A stretch of 35,135 nt of DNA from Betaproteobacteria bacterium SG8_39 (GCA_001303445.1 LJTQ01000060.1:1-35135); one strand, 5' to 3'; positions 8,536 to 17,069 are shown, counted from the first letter of the stretch. Translations and numbers: made by a program. Notes: generated from the letters alone by a model not told the origin.

Positions 8536-10029
8536 ATGTTTGAGTCGGCGGAACTGGGTCACGAGCTTTCCAAGGGTGAGTTCAGGAAAGTCGAGCCGCG
8601 GCTGCGCGCGGATCTGCTCGACGCGCAGTACGCGCTGTCGCAGGACGGGCGCTTTCCGGTAATCGTCCTGATTTCGGGCGTGCGCGGCGCGGGCAAGGGT
8701 GAGACCGTCAATCTGCTCAACGAGTGGATGGATCCGCGCCACATCTTCACCTCGGCGTTCGACAAACCGACCGACGAGGAGCGCGAGCGCCCGCCGATGT
8801 GGCGCTTCTGGCGCGCGCTACCACCGAAGGGCAAGATCGGCATGCTGTTCGGCTCCTGGTACACCGGGCCGATCATCGATCGCGTGTTCAAGCGTTCCAG
8901 GCCGGCCGATCTCGTGCGCTCGATCGACGAGATCAACCGCTTCGAGAAGATGCTCGCCGACGATGGCGCGCTGATCCTGAAGTTCTGGTTCCACCTGTCG
9001 AAGAAGCGCCAGAAAAAGCGCCTCAAGGCGCTGGCGGACGATCCCGAGACGAGCTGGAAGATCACCAAGCGCGACTGGGACTTCTTCAAGCTCTATGACC
9101 GCTTTTATGCGGTGAGCGAGGAGGCGCTGCGCGAGACCTCGACCGCCTGGGCGCCGTGGATCGTGGTCGAAGGCTCGGATCCGGAATACCGTGCGGTGAC
9201 CGTCGGCCGCACGCTGCTCGAGGCGATGCACAGGCGCCTCGCGGCGCCGCCCGAGCGGCGGGCGAAGAAAAGCGATGCGGCGCCGCTGGTGCGCCCGGTC
9301 GACAACCTGCAGATCATCGACACGCTCGACCTGTCGGTGAGCCTGGCGCGCGACAAGTACCGCGCGGCGCTGCGCAAGCGGCAGCGCGAGCTCGCGCTGC
9401 TCACGCGCCATCCGAAATTCAACCGGCACACGGTGGTGGCGGTGTTCGAGGGCATGGACGCGGCAGGCAAGGGCGGCGCGATCCGCCGCATCACTGCGGC
9501 GCTCGACGCGCGGTTGTACCGTGTCATTCCGATCGCCGCGCCGAGCGACGAGGAGCGCGTGCAGCCCTACCTGTGGCGCTTCTGGCGCCACGTGCCGCGC
9601 GCGGGACGCTTCACGATGTACGACCGCAGCTGGTACGGCCGGGTGCTGGTCGAGCGCGTCGAGGGCTTCGCCCAGGAAGCCGACTGGATGCGTGCCTACG
9701 CCGAGATCAACGACTTCGAGGAGCAGCTCGCGCGGCACGGCGCGGTGGTCATCAAGTACTGGCTGCAGATCTCGAAGTCCGAGCAGCACAAGCGCTTCAA
9801 GCTTCGCGAGAAAACGCGCCACAAGCAGTTCAAGATCACGCCCGAGGACTGGCGCAATCGCGAGAAGTGGAACGCCTACCAGGTCGCCGCGGCCGACATG
9901 ATCGAGCGCACCGGCACGGCGCAGGCGCCCTGGGTGATGGTCGAGTCGAACGACAAGTACTGGGCACGCGTGAAGGTGCTCGACTCGCTGGTCGAGGCGC
10001 TCGAGGCGCGGCTCGGCGGCCGCAGCTAG
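8536..10029 (+). CDS. pap: polyphosphate:AMP phosphotransferase (two-domain PPK2)
   Basis: The 497-residue product is made of two tandem PPK2 domains, the length typical of class II PPK2/PAP enzymes. These transfer phosphate from polyphosphate to AMP, giving ADP. The C-terminal domain has an intact Walker A (EGMDAAGKGG, residues 305-314) and a lid/Walker B region with YDRSWYGR (Y362, D363). The N-terminal domain keeps a Walker A (SGVRGAGKGE, 48-57), but the matching place reads LFGSWYTG (104-111), with no aspartate. The first domain is therefore probably degenerate in catalysis and structural or regulatory in role. The ATG at 8536 is preferred over a TTG at 8482 because the family starts near MFESAELG. 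The protein is cytoplasmic. Confidence 0.92.
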   Translation: MFESAELGHELSKGEFRKVEPRLRADLLDAQYALSQDGRFPVIVLISGVRGAGKGETVNLLNEWMDPRHIFTSAFDKPTDEERERPPMWRFWRALPPKGKIGMLFGSWYTGPIIDRVFKRSRPADLVRSIDEINRFEKMLADDGALILKFWFHLSKKRQKKRLKALADDPETSWKITKRDWDFFKLYDRFYAVSEEALRETSTAWAPWIVVEGSDPEYRAVTVGRTLLEAMHRRLAAPPERRAKKSDAAPLVRPVDNLQIIDTLDLSVSLARDKYRAALRKRQRELALLTRHPKFNRHTVVAVFEGMDAAGKGGAIRRITAALDARLYRVIPIAAPSDEERVQPYLWRFWRHVPRAGRFTMYDRSWYGRVLVERVEGFAQEADWMRAYAEINDFEEQLARHGAVVIKYWLQISKSEQHKRFKLREKTRHKQFKITPEDWRNREKWNAYQVAAADMIERTGTAQAPWVMVESNDKYWARVKVLDSLVEALEARLGGRS

Positions 10030-10063
10030 AGCCGGGCGTGGAGTGCCTTGACGCGGAGGCGCG

Positions 10064-10576
10064 ATGAGCACGGTCCGCGCCATCGTCGTCAGAGAGGTTC
10101 GCGAGGCATTGCCGCCGTTCGTCTTCTTTCTCGTTCTGTTTCACCTGATCGCGCTCACCAAGGCGGTCGCGCTCGACGAGTACAGCGTCACCGCGCTGCG
10201 CGCAACGTTCGCCACGGTCGGTGCGCTCATCGTCGCCAAGGCCATTTTGCTGGTCGAGGCGCTGCCGATCCTCCGGCTGCGCTCGGCGAGCCGCTTGATC
10301 GAGCTGCTGTGGAAAACGCTGCTTTTTGCCCTCGTCGCGCTCGCCTTTCGCTTTCTGGAAGAGCTGCTGCCTCTGGTCGCAAAATACGGCAGCGTGGTGA
10401 CGGCCGTTGACCGTTTGCTGGACGAGGTGCACTGGCCTCTGTTCTGGGTCATCGCCCTGTGGATGCTCCTCAGCCTGTTTTGCTATTGTGTCGCCGCCGA
10501 ACTGGTGCGCGCACTGGGTGTCGCAAACGTCCGGCAGGCGCTATTCGGCCGGGGTGGCGGGAGAGCCGAACGCTGA
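10064..10576 (+). CDS. four-helix integral membrane protein, unknown
   Basis: A 170-residue protein with about four transmembrane helices (near residues 17-38, 48-68, 84-105 and 124-146) and a basic C-terminus. A Shine-Dalgarno CGGAGG lies just before the ATG. I recognise no characterised family. A glutamate (residue 68, in LLVEALP) and an arginine/glutamate pair (RFLEELLP) lie in or near the helices. It follows the polyphosphate phosphotransferase gene by 34 bases and probably shares its transcript. It is convergent with the AraC gene. Confidence 0.75.
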   Translation: MSTVRAIVVREVREALPPFVFFLVLFHLIALTKAVALDEYSVTALRATFATVGALIVAKAILLVEALPILRLRSASRLIELLWKTLLFALVALAFRFLEELLPLVAKYGSVVTAVDRLLDEVHWPLFWVIALWMLLSLFCYCVAAELVRALGVANVRQALFGRGGGRAER

Positions 10577-10615
10577 CGCCGGGCAGCGCGCGGTCGGCGA
10601 ACGTTTGCGCGGCGC

Positions 10616-11680
10616 CTAGTCGGGCCGCACGGTATGCGCCGCGCGCCACTGCGCCGGCGTGCGACCCGACCAGCGCTTGAACGCGCGGCTGAACGCGCTC
10701 GCGTCGGCGTATTCGAGCGCCGTCGCGATTGCAGCGAGGCTCATCGTGCTCTCGGCGAGGTATTGCCGGGCGGCCGCGTAGCGTACCCCATCGAGCTCGT
10801 CGTGAAAGGTAGTGCCCTCGTCGTGCAGCCGACGGTTGAGCGTGCGCGGGTGGATGCCGAGCTGGCGGGCGACATCGCTGGCCGTGGTCTTGCGCACGGC
10901 CAGCAGGCCGCGCAGCAGCCCGCGCACCGCACCGACCAGATTCACTTCGCGCTGCGCGTGCAATGCCGCGGCTTCGGCCTCGAGGTGGCGATGCAGCAGC
11001 GAATCGGCGCCCGACAGTCGATGGTCGAGCCAGTGCACGGGAAAGGCGACCGCGCTCTGCGCTGCGTCGAAGCGCAGGGGTGCCTGGAAGAACCGCTTCC
11101 AGGGCGCCGGGTCGCGCGGCGCTTGGCGAGAAAGCTGAACTTCGCTCGGACGCCAGTCCCCGCCGCACAGGCTGCGCAAGATGTTGCAGGCGACGGCAAT
11201 CGACAGGTCATAAATCTGTCCTGCCGCAGTCACGTCCGGCTCGTGGATTGCGTAGCCGAGCAGGCTGACGCCGCCGCTTGCCCTCACGAACGGCACGCCG
11301 CCGTCGTCGTGCAGGTCGAGGTGGGCGACCAGATCGTGCAGCGCCGTCCGTACGTCGGGCGCCGCACTCAGCATGAATCCTGCGACGCCGAGGGACGAGG
11401 GGCTGGCACGCTGGCCAACGAGCAGGCCGAAGTACTCGCAGCCTGTCGCCTCGGCGCAGCGCGCGATCAGTCGATCCGCGGAGGCGTACGGTACCCGTGC
11501 GTCGGGATCGTCGAACAGCGCAGGCTCGAACCCGGTATCCCGCAAGAGCGCCTCGGGATCGCAGCCCAGCTCGCGCATGACCTCCGGGATGGCCATCAGC
11601 GGGCCAATGCGCACCAGGCCGCCGACCGCGACGTGGCCCTTGCGCGGCGGTGCTCGAGGCGACCTCCTCGGTGCGTTCAT
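10616..11680 (-). CDS. AraC-family transcriptional regulator with Arabinose_bd-type N-terminal domain
   Basis: The product has 354 residues from the ATG at 11680. The frame runs further upstream to 11923, but that part is low-complexity and overlaps the divergent gene, so I excluded it. The N-terminal 210 residues or so resemble the ligand-sensing domain found in OruR-type regulators (around GLVRIGPLMAIPEVMRELG). The C-terminal domain holds two helix-turn-helix motifs: TTASDVARQLGIHPRTLNRR, then SLAAIATALEYADASAFSRA, ending with the AraC signature FKRWSGRTPAQWR. Such regulators often activate neighbouring catabolic genes with lipid-like or small organic ligands. It reads away from the exported-protein locus, which it probably controls, and a cluster of GACAAT half-sites lies between the two. 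Confidence 0.92.
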   Translation of the reverse strand: MNAPRRSPRAPPRKGHVAVGGLVRIGPLMAIPEVMRELGCDPEALLRDTGFEPALFDDPDARVPYASADRLIARCAEATGCEYFGLLVGQRASPSSLGVAGFMLSAAPDVRTALHDLVAHLDLHDDGGVPFVRASGGVSLLGYAIHEPDVTAAGQIYDLSIAVACNILRSLCGGDWRPSEVQLSRQAPRDPAPWKRFFQAPLRFDAAQSAVAFPVHWLDHRLSGADSLLHRHLEAEAAALHAQREVNLVGAVRGLLRGLLAVRKTTASDVARQLGIHPRTLNRRLHDEGTTFHDELDGVRYAAARQYLAESTMSLAAIATALEYADASAFSRAFKRWSGRTPAQWRAAHTVRPD

Positions 11681-11912
11681 CTCGAACCGAACCCCGGTTT
11701 CCCGATGTCGCGAATTGTCGATTAATTGTCCGGTTTCGACAATGCGGGGCCGCCAAAACGTGGTGACAATCGCAAATGCCCTTTTCGGCGGCCCGTGATC
11801 TGGCGCGCGCCTTTGTGTTGGATCAAGACGGTTGCGAGAGGCGAGGGCAACCTTCGCCGAGGCGGGCACACCGCAATTCCATTCCTCTGCAGGCAAGGTA
11901 CGGAGGCGCAGA
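11681..11912. other. divergent intergenic region of the AraC gene and exported-protein locus
   Basis: This is the largest gap between genes in the window (232 bases), and it holds the half-site cluster described separately. The part from 11771 to 11912 shows no further repeat that I can see. A Shine-Dalgarno CGGAGG at 11901-11906 belongs to the next gene. Confidence 0.6.
11714..11770. promoter_or_regulatory. candidate operator: GACAAT/ATTGTC half-site cluster
   Basis: An 8-bp inverted repeat, ATTGTCGA (11714-11721) and TCGACAAT (11736-11743), has a 14-base spacer. An extra ATTGTC lies at 11725-11730 and a further GACAAT at 11765-11770. TTGTCG and GACAAT are 17 bases apart on both strands, so the same bases could serve as weak promoters in both directions. 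The position 34-90 bases upstream of the AraC start fits autoregulation plus control of the divergent genes. Confidence 0.5.
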
Positions 11913-12686
11913 ATGATTCGCACAGCTAGGCGGCACGCCGCAGGTCTGATTGCGGCCCTTACGCTTTTCCCGGTCGTGCTGCACGCCGGTACGGCGCAGG
12001 CTGCGGGCGTCGATCCTCAGGCCGAAAAGCTGCTCAAGGCTTCGACCGACTTCCTCGCGGCGCAAAAGCGCTTCAGCGTCGACACGCGCAGCACGCTCGA
12101 GGTCGTGCTCGAGTCGGGCCAGAAGCTGCAGTTCGATCATGCCGTGCGCGCCACCATGCGGCGCCCCAACAAGCTGCGCGCCGAGCGCGTCGGCGACCTG
12201 ATCGACCAGGTCTTTTATTACGACGGCAAATCGCTCACCCTCTACAACCCGGGCGCGAAATTCTACGCCACGGTCGCGGCGCCCGGGACGCTCGAGGAAA
12301 TGCTCGATTACGCGCGCGAGAAGCTCGACATCGTCGCCCCGGCGGGCGACCTGCTGTACCGCAACGCGTTCGAGATCCTGATGACCGACGTCACCGACGG
12401 CTTCATCGTCGGCAAGGCGGCGATCGAGGGCGCGCGCTGCGTCCACCTCGCCTTCCGCGCGCCGCACGTCGACTGGCAGATCTGGATCGAGGACGGCAAG
12501 CGGCCGCTGCCGCGCAAGCTGGTCATCACCTCGCGCGACGTCGTCAACGCACCGCAGTTCACGACCGTGATGACGAAGTGGAAGCTCGCGCCGAAGGTCT
12601 CGCAGCGCCTGTTCGAATTCAGGCCGCCGAAGGGCGCCAAGAAGGTCGAGTTCCTGCCGCTCGTCGGAGAAACGCAATCGCGCTAA
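11913..12686 (+). CDS. DUF2092 family exported protein
   Basis: This 257-residue periplasmic protein has a signal peptide to about residue 30 (ending AQA/AG) and a good ribosome site (CGGAGG) before the ATG. The mature sequence fits DUF2092: a helix with LLKASTDFLAAQKRFSVD, the strand segment MRRPNKLRAERVGD, then VFYYDGKSLTLYNPGAKFYA and DWQIWIEDGKRPLPRK. The fold of this family is thought to be LolA/LolB-like, a half-barrel that binds lipid-like ligands; no enzyme activity is known. It is the first gene of the exported locus, followed after 17 bases by the next gene. A role in shuttling a hydrophobic substrate is my inference. Confidence 0.87.
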   Translation: MIRTARRHAAGLIAALTLFPVVLHAGTAQAAGVDPQAEKLLKASTDFLAAQKRFSVDTRSTLEVVLESGQKLQFDHAVRATMRRPNKLRAERVGDLIDQVFYYDGKSLTLYNPGAKFYATVAAPGTLEEMLDYAREKLDIVAPAGDLLYRNAFEILMTDVTDGFIVGKAAIEGARCVHLAFRAPHVDWQIWIEDGKRPLPRKLVITSRDVVNAPQFTTVMTKWKLAPKVSQRLFEFRPPKGAKKVEFLPLVGETQSR

Positions 12687-12703
12687 ATGCGGAGGACACT
12701 GGG

Positions 12704-13138
12704 ATGAAAATGACACTCAACCGGTTGCTGCTCGCCGCTGCACTGCCGCTGCTGCTTCTCGCCGATATCGCACCGCACGCCCTGCTCGGCCTGAGCTTTG
12801 TGCGCGAGGCGGCCGCAATCATCGGTCGGCCCTTGACGCCCGTTTCCTACGCCGGGGTCGCGCGTCGCACGACGCGTCGCGCGGTGTACGCAACGAGCGT
12901 TACGGCGAGCTCTGCGGCATCGGCCAGCGCATCGCAACAACAGCAACAACAGCAGCCGGCCGCACCGCCCCCGTCGCCGCCGGCGGGTTCTTTGCCGGTC
13001 GGCACCGTCGTCTCGGCCCTTCCTTCGGGCTGCGTCTCGGCGCCGATCAGCGGCGTCGAGTATTACCTCTGTGGTGGGGTGTATTACCGCCCGGCGTTCC
13101 AGGGCAACAACCTGATCTACGTGGTGCAAAAGCCCTGA
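12704..13138 (+). CDS. exported Q/P-rich small protein, DUF6515-like
   Basis: This 144-residue protein has a signal sequence (KMTLNRLLLAAALPLLLLAD). An S/A-rich stretch precedes a glutamine run (Q78-Q84, encoded by repeated CAACAACAG) and a proline-rich linker. A C-terminal domain of about 45 residues contains LPSGCVSAPISGVEYYLCGG and VYYRPAF. Two cysteines flank this small domain and could form a disulfide. The tail resembles the YYxCxGxYYRP pattern of DUF6515-like secreted proteins; function unknown. GGAGGA precedes the ATG. It lies between the DUF2092 and sulfatase genes, so it may be a periplasmic or surface partner of the sulfatase. Confidence 0.72.
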   Translation: MKMTLNRLLLAAALPLLLLADIAPHALLGLSFVREAAAIIGRPLTPVSYAGVARRTTRRAVYATSVTASSAASASASQQQQQQQPAAPPPSPPAGSLPVGTVVSALPSGCVSAPISGVEYYLCGGVYYRPAFQGNNLIYVVQKP

Positions 13139-13200
13139 TGCGGCGCTTGCTCGAATGCATTGCTGATTCGCGGGACCGACCCGTCTTAAAGGACACTGCC

Positions 13201-16122
13201 ATGAAATCACGAATTACTCTTCTGCTCGTGGCCGCGGCACTCGCGTCACCATTTGCGGCGATTTCCCAAAGCACCGGCGCGCTCGATCGCACCGTGCTGC
13301 CGATCCCGGATCCGAAGCGCCCGCTTTATAAGCAGCTCGACGCGCGCACCGTGAAGGCGCCGCCCCGCTTCCAGGTCAAGGCGCCTGCCGGCGCGCCGAT
13401 GCCCTCGTCCTTCGGCGGTCCGGTGCCGATGCCGACGATGGACGCACTCGCAAAGCAGGGCCTGCGCTACAACAATTTCCACACCACGGCGCTGTGCTCG
13501 CCGACGCGCGCCGCGCTGAAGGCGGGGCGCAACCATCACACGGTGAACATGGGCTTCATCACCGAGATGGCGACGTCGTTTCCGGGCGCGACGGGGCAGA
13601 TCCCGAACAGCACGGCGCCGCTCGCCGAGACGCTGCGCCTCAATGGCTACAGCACCGCGGCGTTCGGCAAATGGCACGAGACGGCAAGCTGGGAAGCGAG
13701 CGTCGCCGGGCCGTTCGACCGCTGGCCGACGCGGCAGGGCTTCGACAAGTTCTACGGCTTCCTTGGGGGCGAAACGAACCAGTGGGCGCCGTACCTGTAC
13801 GACGGCGATGCCCAGGTCGGGCTGCCCGACGATCCGAACTACCACTTCCTCACCGACATGACCGACAAGGCGGTGGCGTGGCTCAAGTACCAGAAAGCGC
13901 TGACGCCGGACAAGCCGGCGTTCATCTACTTCGCACCGGGGGCGACGCACGCGCCGCACCACGTGCCGAAGGAGTGGATCGCACGCTGGCAGGGCAAGTT
14001 CGAGCAGGGCTGGGACGCACTGCGCGAGGAGACGCTCGCCCGCCAGATCCAGATGGGCCTCGTGCCGCCGGGCACCCAGCTTGCGCCGAAGCCGGCGGCG
14101 ATCAAGGACTGGGACAAGCTGTCGGCGGACGAGAAGCAGCTGTTTACGAAGCAGGTCGAGGTGTTTGCCGCCTATGCGGAGTTCACCGACCACGAAGTGG
14201 GCCGTTTGCTCAAGGCTTTCGAAGCGGTCGGCCAGGCCGACAACACGCTCGTTTTCTACATTGCCGGCGACAACGGCACCAGCGGCGAGGGCGGCCAGAA
14301 CGGCATGTTCAACGAGTACACCTACTTCAACGGTGTGCACGAGAAGGTCGGGGACATGCTCAAGCGCCTCGAGCAGTGGGGCGGCCCCGAAACCTACCCG
14401 CACATGGCCGCGGGCTGGTCGGTTGCGCTGGACGCGCCGTTCGGCTGGATGAAGCAGGTGCCGTCGGACTTCGGCGGCACGCGCAACGGCATGGTGGTGC
14501 GCTGGCCCAAGGGCATCAAGGCAAAGAACGAGGTTCGCACCCAGTTCGGCCACGTGATCGACATCGCGCCGACGATCCTGCAGGCGATCGGGCTGCCCGA
14601 ACCCAAGCTCGTCAACGGCGTGAAGCAGATCCCGATGGAAGGCAAGAGCCTGCTGGCTTCGTTCGACAATCCCAAGGCGAAGGGCCGCACGACGCAGTAC
14701 TTCGAGATCGCCGGCAACCGCGCGATCTACCACGACGGCTGGTACGCGCGCACCATCCATCGCGCGCCCTGGGAGCCGAAGGGGCGGCACCCGCTCGACA
14801 AGGACGTGTGGGAACTGTACGACGTGCGCGCCGACTTCAGCCTGGCGAACGACCTTGCGGCGAAGCACCCGAAGAAGCTCGCCGAGCTGCAGGCGCTCTT
14901 CATGCAGGAGGCCGAGAAGTATCACGTCCTGCCGATCGACGACCGGGTATTCGAGCGCCTGGACGCCAAAGCCGTCGGCCGTCCGGATCTCATGGGCGGG
15001 CGCAGCTCGCTGACCCTGGCAGAAGGCATGACCGGCATGCTGGAAGCCGTCTTCATCAACGTGAAGAATCGCTCCAAGACGATCACCGCCGACATCGAGG
15101 TTCCGGCGAGTGGTGCGAACGGCACGATCATCGCGCAGGGCGGGCGTTTCGGCGGCTGGTCGCTGTACGTCAAGGACGGCGTGCCGGCCTACGCCTACAA
15201 CTTCCTCGGCCTGCAGCGCACCACGATCGCCGCCGCGAAGCCACTCGCGTCGGGCAGGCACACGCTGCGTTTCGAGTTCGCCTATGACGGCGGCGGGCCG
15301 GGCAAGGGCGGCATGGGCACCCTGTCCGTCAACGGGGAGAAGGCTGCGGAAGGGAGAATCCCCCACACCCAGGCCGGCATCTTCTCGGCCGACGAGACCG
15401 CCGACGTCGGCATCGACCTCGGCACGCCGGTGGTCGAGGCGATCGGGTCGGAGGCGAAGTCGCGCTTTACGGGGCGCATTCCGAAGCTGACGGTGGAAGT
15501 GCATGCCGCGGCCCCCGCCGACAAGGCTGCGGGTGACGCGGCGGCGAAGGAAGCGAAACGCAAGATCGAGGAAGTTCCGGCCGCGCATGGCCTGCCGCCT
15601 TCGGTCGAGGCCGCGAGCTTCGCCGTGTATCAACCCGGGGTCGCCGGTGGCGTTGTCTCCCGCACTGTCGAGGTCAGCGCTACGGTGACCGCCATCGACA
15701 AGGTGAAGCGCGAGGCAACGCTGAAGGGGCCCGACGGGGGCACCGTCACCGTCAAGGTCGGGCCGGAGGCGGTCAACTTTGACCAGGTGGAAGTCGGTGA
15801 CACCGTCAATGCGACGCTCACGCGTGAGCTGGTGGCATTCGTCGTCGGCAAGGACGCGACCGTGCGCGACGATGCGGCCGCCGCGATGGCGCGCGCCAAG
15901 AAGGGCGAGCAGCCGGGCGGCATGCTGGCCGGCACGGTGCAGCGGGTCGGCACGGTGGTGGAGATAGACCACTGGAAGCGTCGCGTGACGCTCCGCTTCG
16001 AGGACGGTTCGACCGAGACCTTCCCGGTGCGGCCCGACGTGAACATGAGGGCGCATCAGGTCGGCGAGAAGGTCGTCTTCCAGGCCACCGAGGCGATCGC
16101 CGTCGACGTCACGAAACGCTGA
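13201..16122 (+). CDS. exported arylsulfatase-like protein, metal-site segment missing, with C-terminal repeat extension
   Basis: This 973-residue protein has a Sec-type signal peptide (about 1-22). Residues 90-600 match the large bacterial arylsulfatase A family: FHTTALCSPTR with the formylglycine Cys C99, FGKWHE, YFAPGATHAPHH, and GDNG with D357/N358. Residues 600-767 form the usual beta-rich C-terminal domain. Relatives have a strand such as NVVIVLIDDxGFG between GAP and the SSFGGP motif. Here GAP (64-66) joins directly to MPSSFGGP, so about 13 residues with both Asp metal ligands are absent, in frame. After residue 767 a 206-residue extension carries an A/K-rich linker and two similar repeats (about 827-882 and 917-970). 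A sulfate-ester hydrolase ancestry is clear; present activity is doubtful. No maturase gene is in the window. Confidence 0.88.
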   Translation: MKSRITLLLVAAALASPFAAISQSTGALDRTVLPIPDPKRPLYKQLDARTVKAPPRFQVKAPAGAPMPSSFGGPVPMPTMDALAKQGLRYNNFHTTALCSPTRAALKAGRNHHTVNMGFITEMATSFPGATGQIPNSTAPLAETLRLNGYSTAAFGKWHETASWEASVAGPFDRWPTRQGFDKFYGFLGGETNQWAPYLYDGDAQVGLPDDPNYHFLTDMTDKAVAWLKYQKALTPDKPAFIYFAPGATHAPHHVPKEWIARWQGKFEQGWDALREETLARQIQMGLVPPGTQLAPKPAAIKDWDKLSADEKQLFTKQVEVFAAYAEFTDHEVGRLLKAFEAVGQADNTLVFYIAGDNGTSGEGGQNGMFNEYTYFNGVHEKVGDMLKRLEQWGGPETYPHMAAGWSVALDAPFGWMKQVPSDFGGTRNGMVVRWPKGIKAKNEVRTQFGHVIDIAPTILQAIGLPEPKLVNGVKQIPMEGKSLLASFDNPKAKGRTTQYFEIAGNRAIYHDGWYARTIHRAPWEPKGRHPLDKDVWELYDVRADFSLANDLAAKHPKKLAELQALFMQEAEKYHVLPIDDRVFERLDAKAVGRPDLMGGRSSLTLAEGMTGMLEAVFINVKNRSKTITADIEVPASGANGTIIAQGGRFGGWSLYVKDGVPAYAYNFLGLQRTTIAAAKPLASGRHTLRFEFAYDGGGPGKGGMGTLSVNGEKAAEGRIPHTQAGIFSADETADVGIDLGTPVVEAIGSEAKSRFTGRIPKLTVEVHAAAPADKAAGDAAAKEAKRKIEEVPAAHGLPPSVEAASFAVYQPGVAGGVVSRTVEVSATVTAIDKVKREATLKGPDGGTVTVKVGPEAVNFDQVEVGDTVNATLTRELVAFVVGKDATVRDDAAAAMARAKKGEQPGGMLAGTVQRVGTVVEIDHWKRRVTLRFEDGSTETFPVRPDVNMRAHQVGEKVVFQATEAIAVDVTKR
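15679..16110 (+). repeat. two divergent protein repeats in the sulfatase C-terminal extension
   Basis: Two segments share the plan [A/G]TVxxID-x-x-KRxxTL, then a DG turn, an acidic/valine strand, and QVxVGDxV or QVGEKV. The first starts near ATVTAIDKVKREATLKGPDG (about residue 827) and the second near GTVVEIDHWKRRVTLRFEDG (about residue 917). They look like paired small beta-barrel or OB-like units, which elsewhere I would expect in a separate exported protein. The similarity is by eye. Confidence 0.6.
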
Positions 16123-16226
16123 TGCACGACGAAGACATCGGTTGCGGTTCAAGCGCCGCTGGCGTAGGTTCGCGGAACGGATTGACGCATGACGGGATCC
16201 GGCCTTCCAGATATCGGGGAGCATGA

Positions 16227-17069
16227 ATGAAGCACGCATTGCTGACTGCCGCGCTCGCCGGCCTCGCGCTGCTTGCGCCGTTGCAGGCCTCGGCGCAGGC
16301 CGCGGCCGATCGCTGGACCTTTTCCGTCATGCCCTACCTGTGGTTGCCGAGCCTCGACGCCAAGCTGAATTACGGCCCGCCGCCCGCGAGCGGCGCGAGC
16401 GCCAACGTCGATGTCAATGCCAGCACGCTGCTCGAGAATCTCGACTTCGCCTTCATGATCAACGGCGAGGCGCGCAAGGGTCGCTGGCTGCTCGCGACCG
16501 ATGTCATCTATCTCGATTTGAGTAGCTCCGACAGCAAGGTGAAAAGCGTCGACTTCAACCCGGGCCCGGGGCGCGTCAACATATCGACCGCTGCGCTCGA
16601 CGCGGGCACCAACGTGAAACTCACGGGCTGGCTCTGGACGGCGGTTGGCGGATATGCGGCCGTCCAGGCGCCGCGTGCGAGCCTCGACGTCATCGGCGGG
16701 TTGCGCTACCTGGGCCTGACGGCCAAGACCGACTGGCAGCTGACGACGACGGTCACCGGCCCGGCGGGCACGACGCCGTTCGCGCGAACGGGCAGCGTGG
16801 AGAAGTCGAAGGACGTCTGGACGGCCATCGTCGGGGCAAAAGGACGCGCGAAGCTGGGCGAGGGCGACTGGTTCCTGAACTACTACGTCGACCTCGGTGG
16901 CGGGTCGTCGACGTTCACCTGGCAGGGCGTCGCGGGCGTCGGCTATGCCTTCAAATGGGGCGAGCTCGTCCTCGACTACCGCTATCTGAGTTACAGCCAG
17001 AGCGGCGACAAGTTGTTTGACGACTTGAGCCTCGGCGGCGTCGCGCTCGGCGCGAGCTTCCGGTTCTGA
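16227..17069 (+). CDS. outer-membrane beta-barrel protein
   Basis: This gene encodes 280 residues with a signal peptide (1-24, ASAQA). The mature protein shows alternating hydrophobic strands and aromatic girdles, starting with DRWTFSVMPYLWLPSLDAKL and ending in a C-terminal strand whose last residues are FRF, the usual BAM-recognised phenylalanine end. The segments GGLRYLGL, WFLNYYVDLGGG and LVLDYRYLSY are typical of OmpA/OmpW-sized eight-stranded barrels. GGGGAG precedes the ATG. It is 104 bases downstream of the sulfatase gene. It may be a pore or receptor for the system; the substrate is unknown. Confidence 0.82.
   Translation: MKHALLTAALAGLALLAPLQASAQAAADRWTFSVMPYLWLPSLDAKLNYGPPPASGASANVDVNASTLLENLDFAFMINGEARKGRWLLATDVIYLDLSSSDSKVKSVDFNPGPGRVNISTAALDAGTNVKLTGWLWTAVGGYAAVQAPRASLDVIGGLRYLGLTAKTDWQLTTTVTGPAGTTPFARTGSVEKSKDVWTAIVGAKGRAKLGEGDWFLNYYVDLGGGSSTFTWQGVAGVGYAFKWGELVLDYRYLSYSQSGDKLFDDLSLGGVALGASFRF

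Noticed and set aside
11681-11923. 81-residue N-terminal extension of the AraC regulator
   Set aside because: It would overlap the start of the divergent gene and cover the likely operator, and the residues do not look like a domain.
12936-12965. CAACAACAG repeat as a variable microsatellite
   Set aside because: Its unit is nine bases and in frame, so it only encodes a glutamine run in a linker; there is no sign that it switches expression.
13246-16239. 997-codon open frame antisense to the sulfatase gene
   Set aside because: It is arginine/histidine-rich with no recognisable motif and is a by-product of GC-rich codon use on the other strand.
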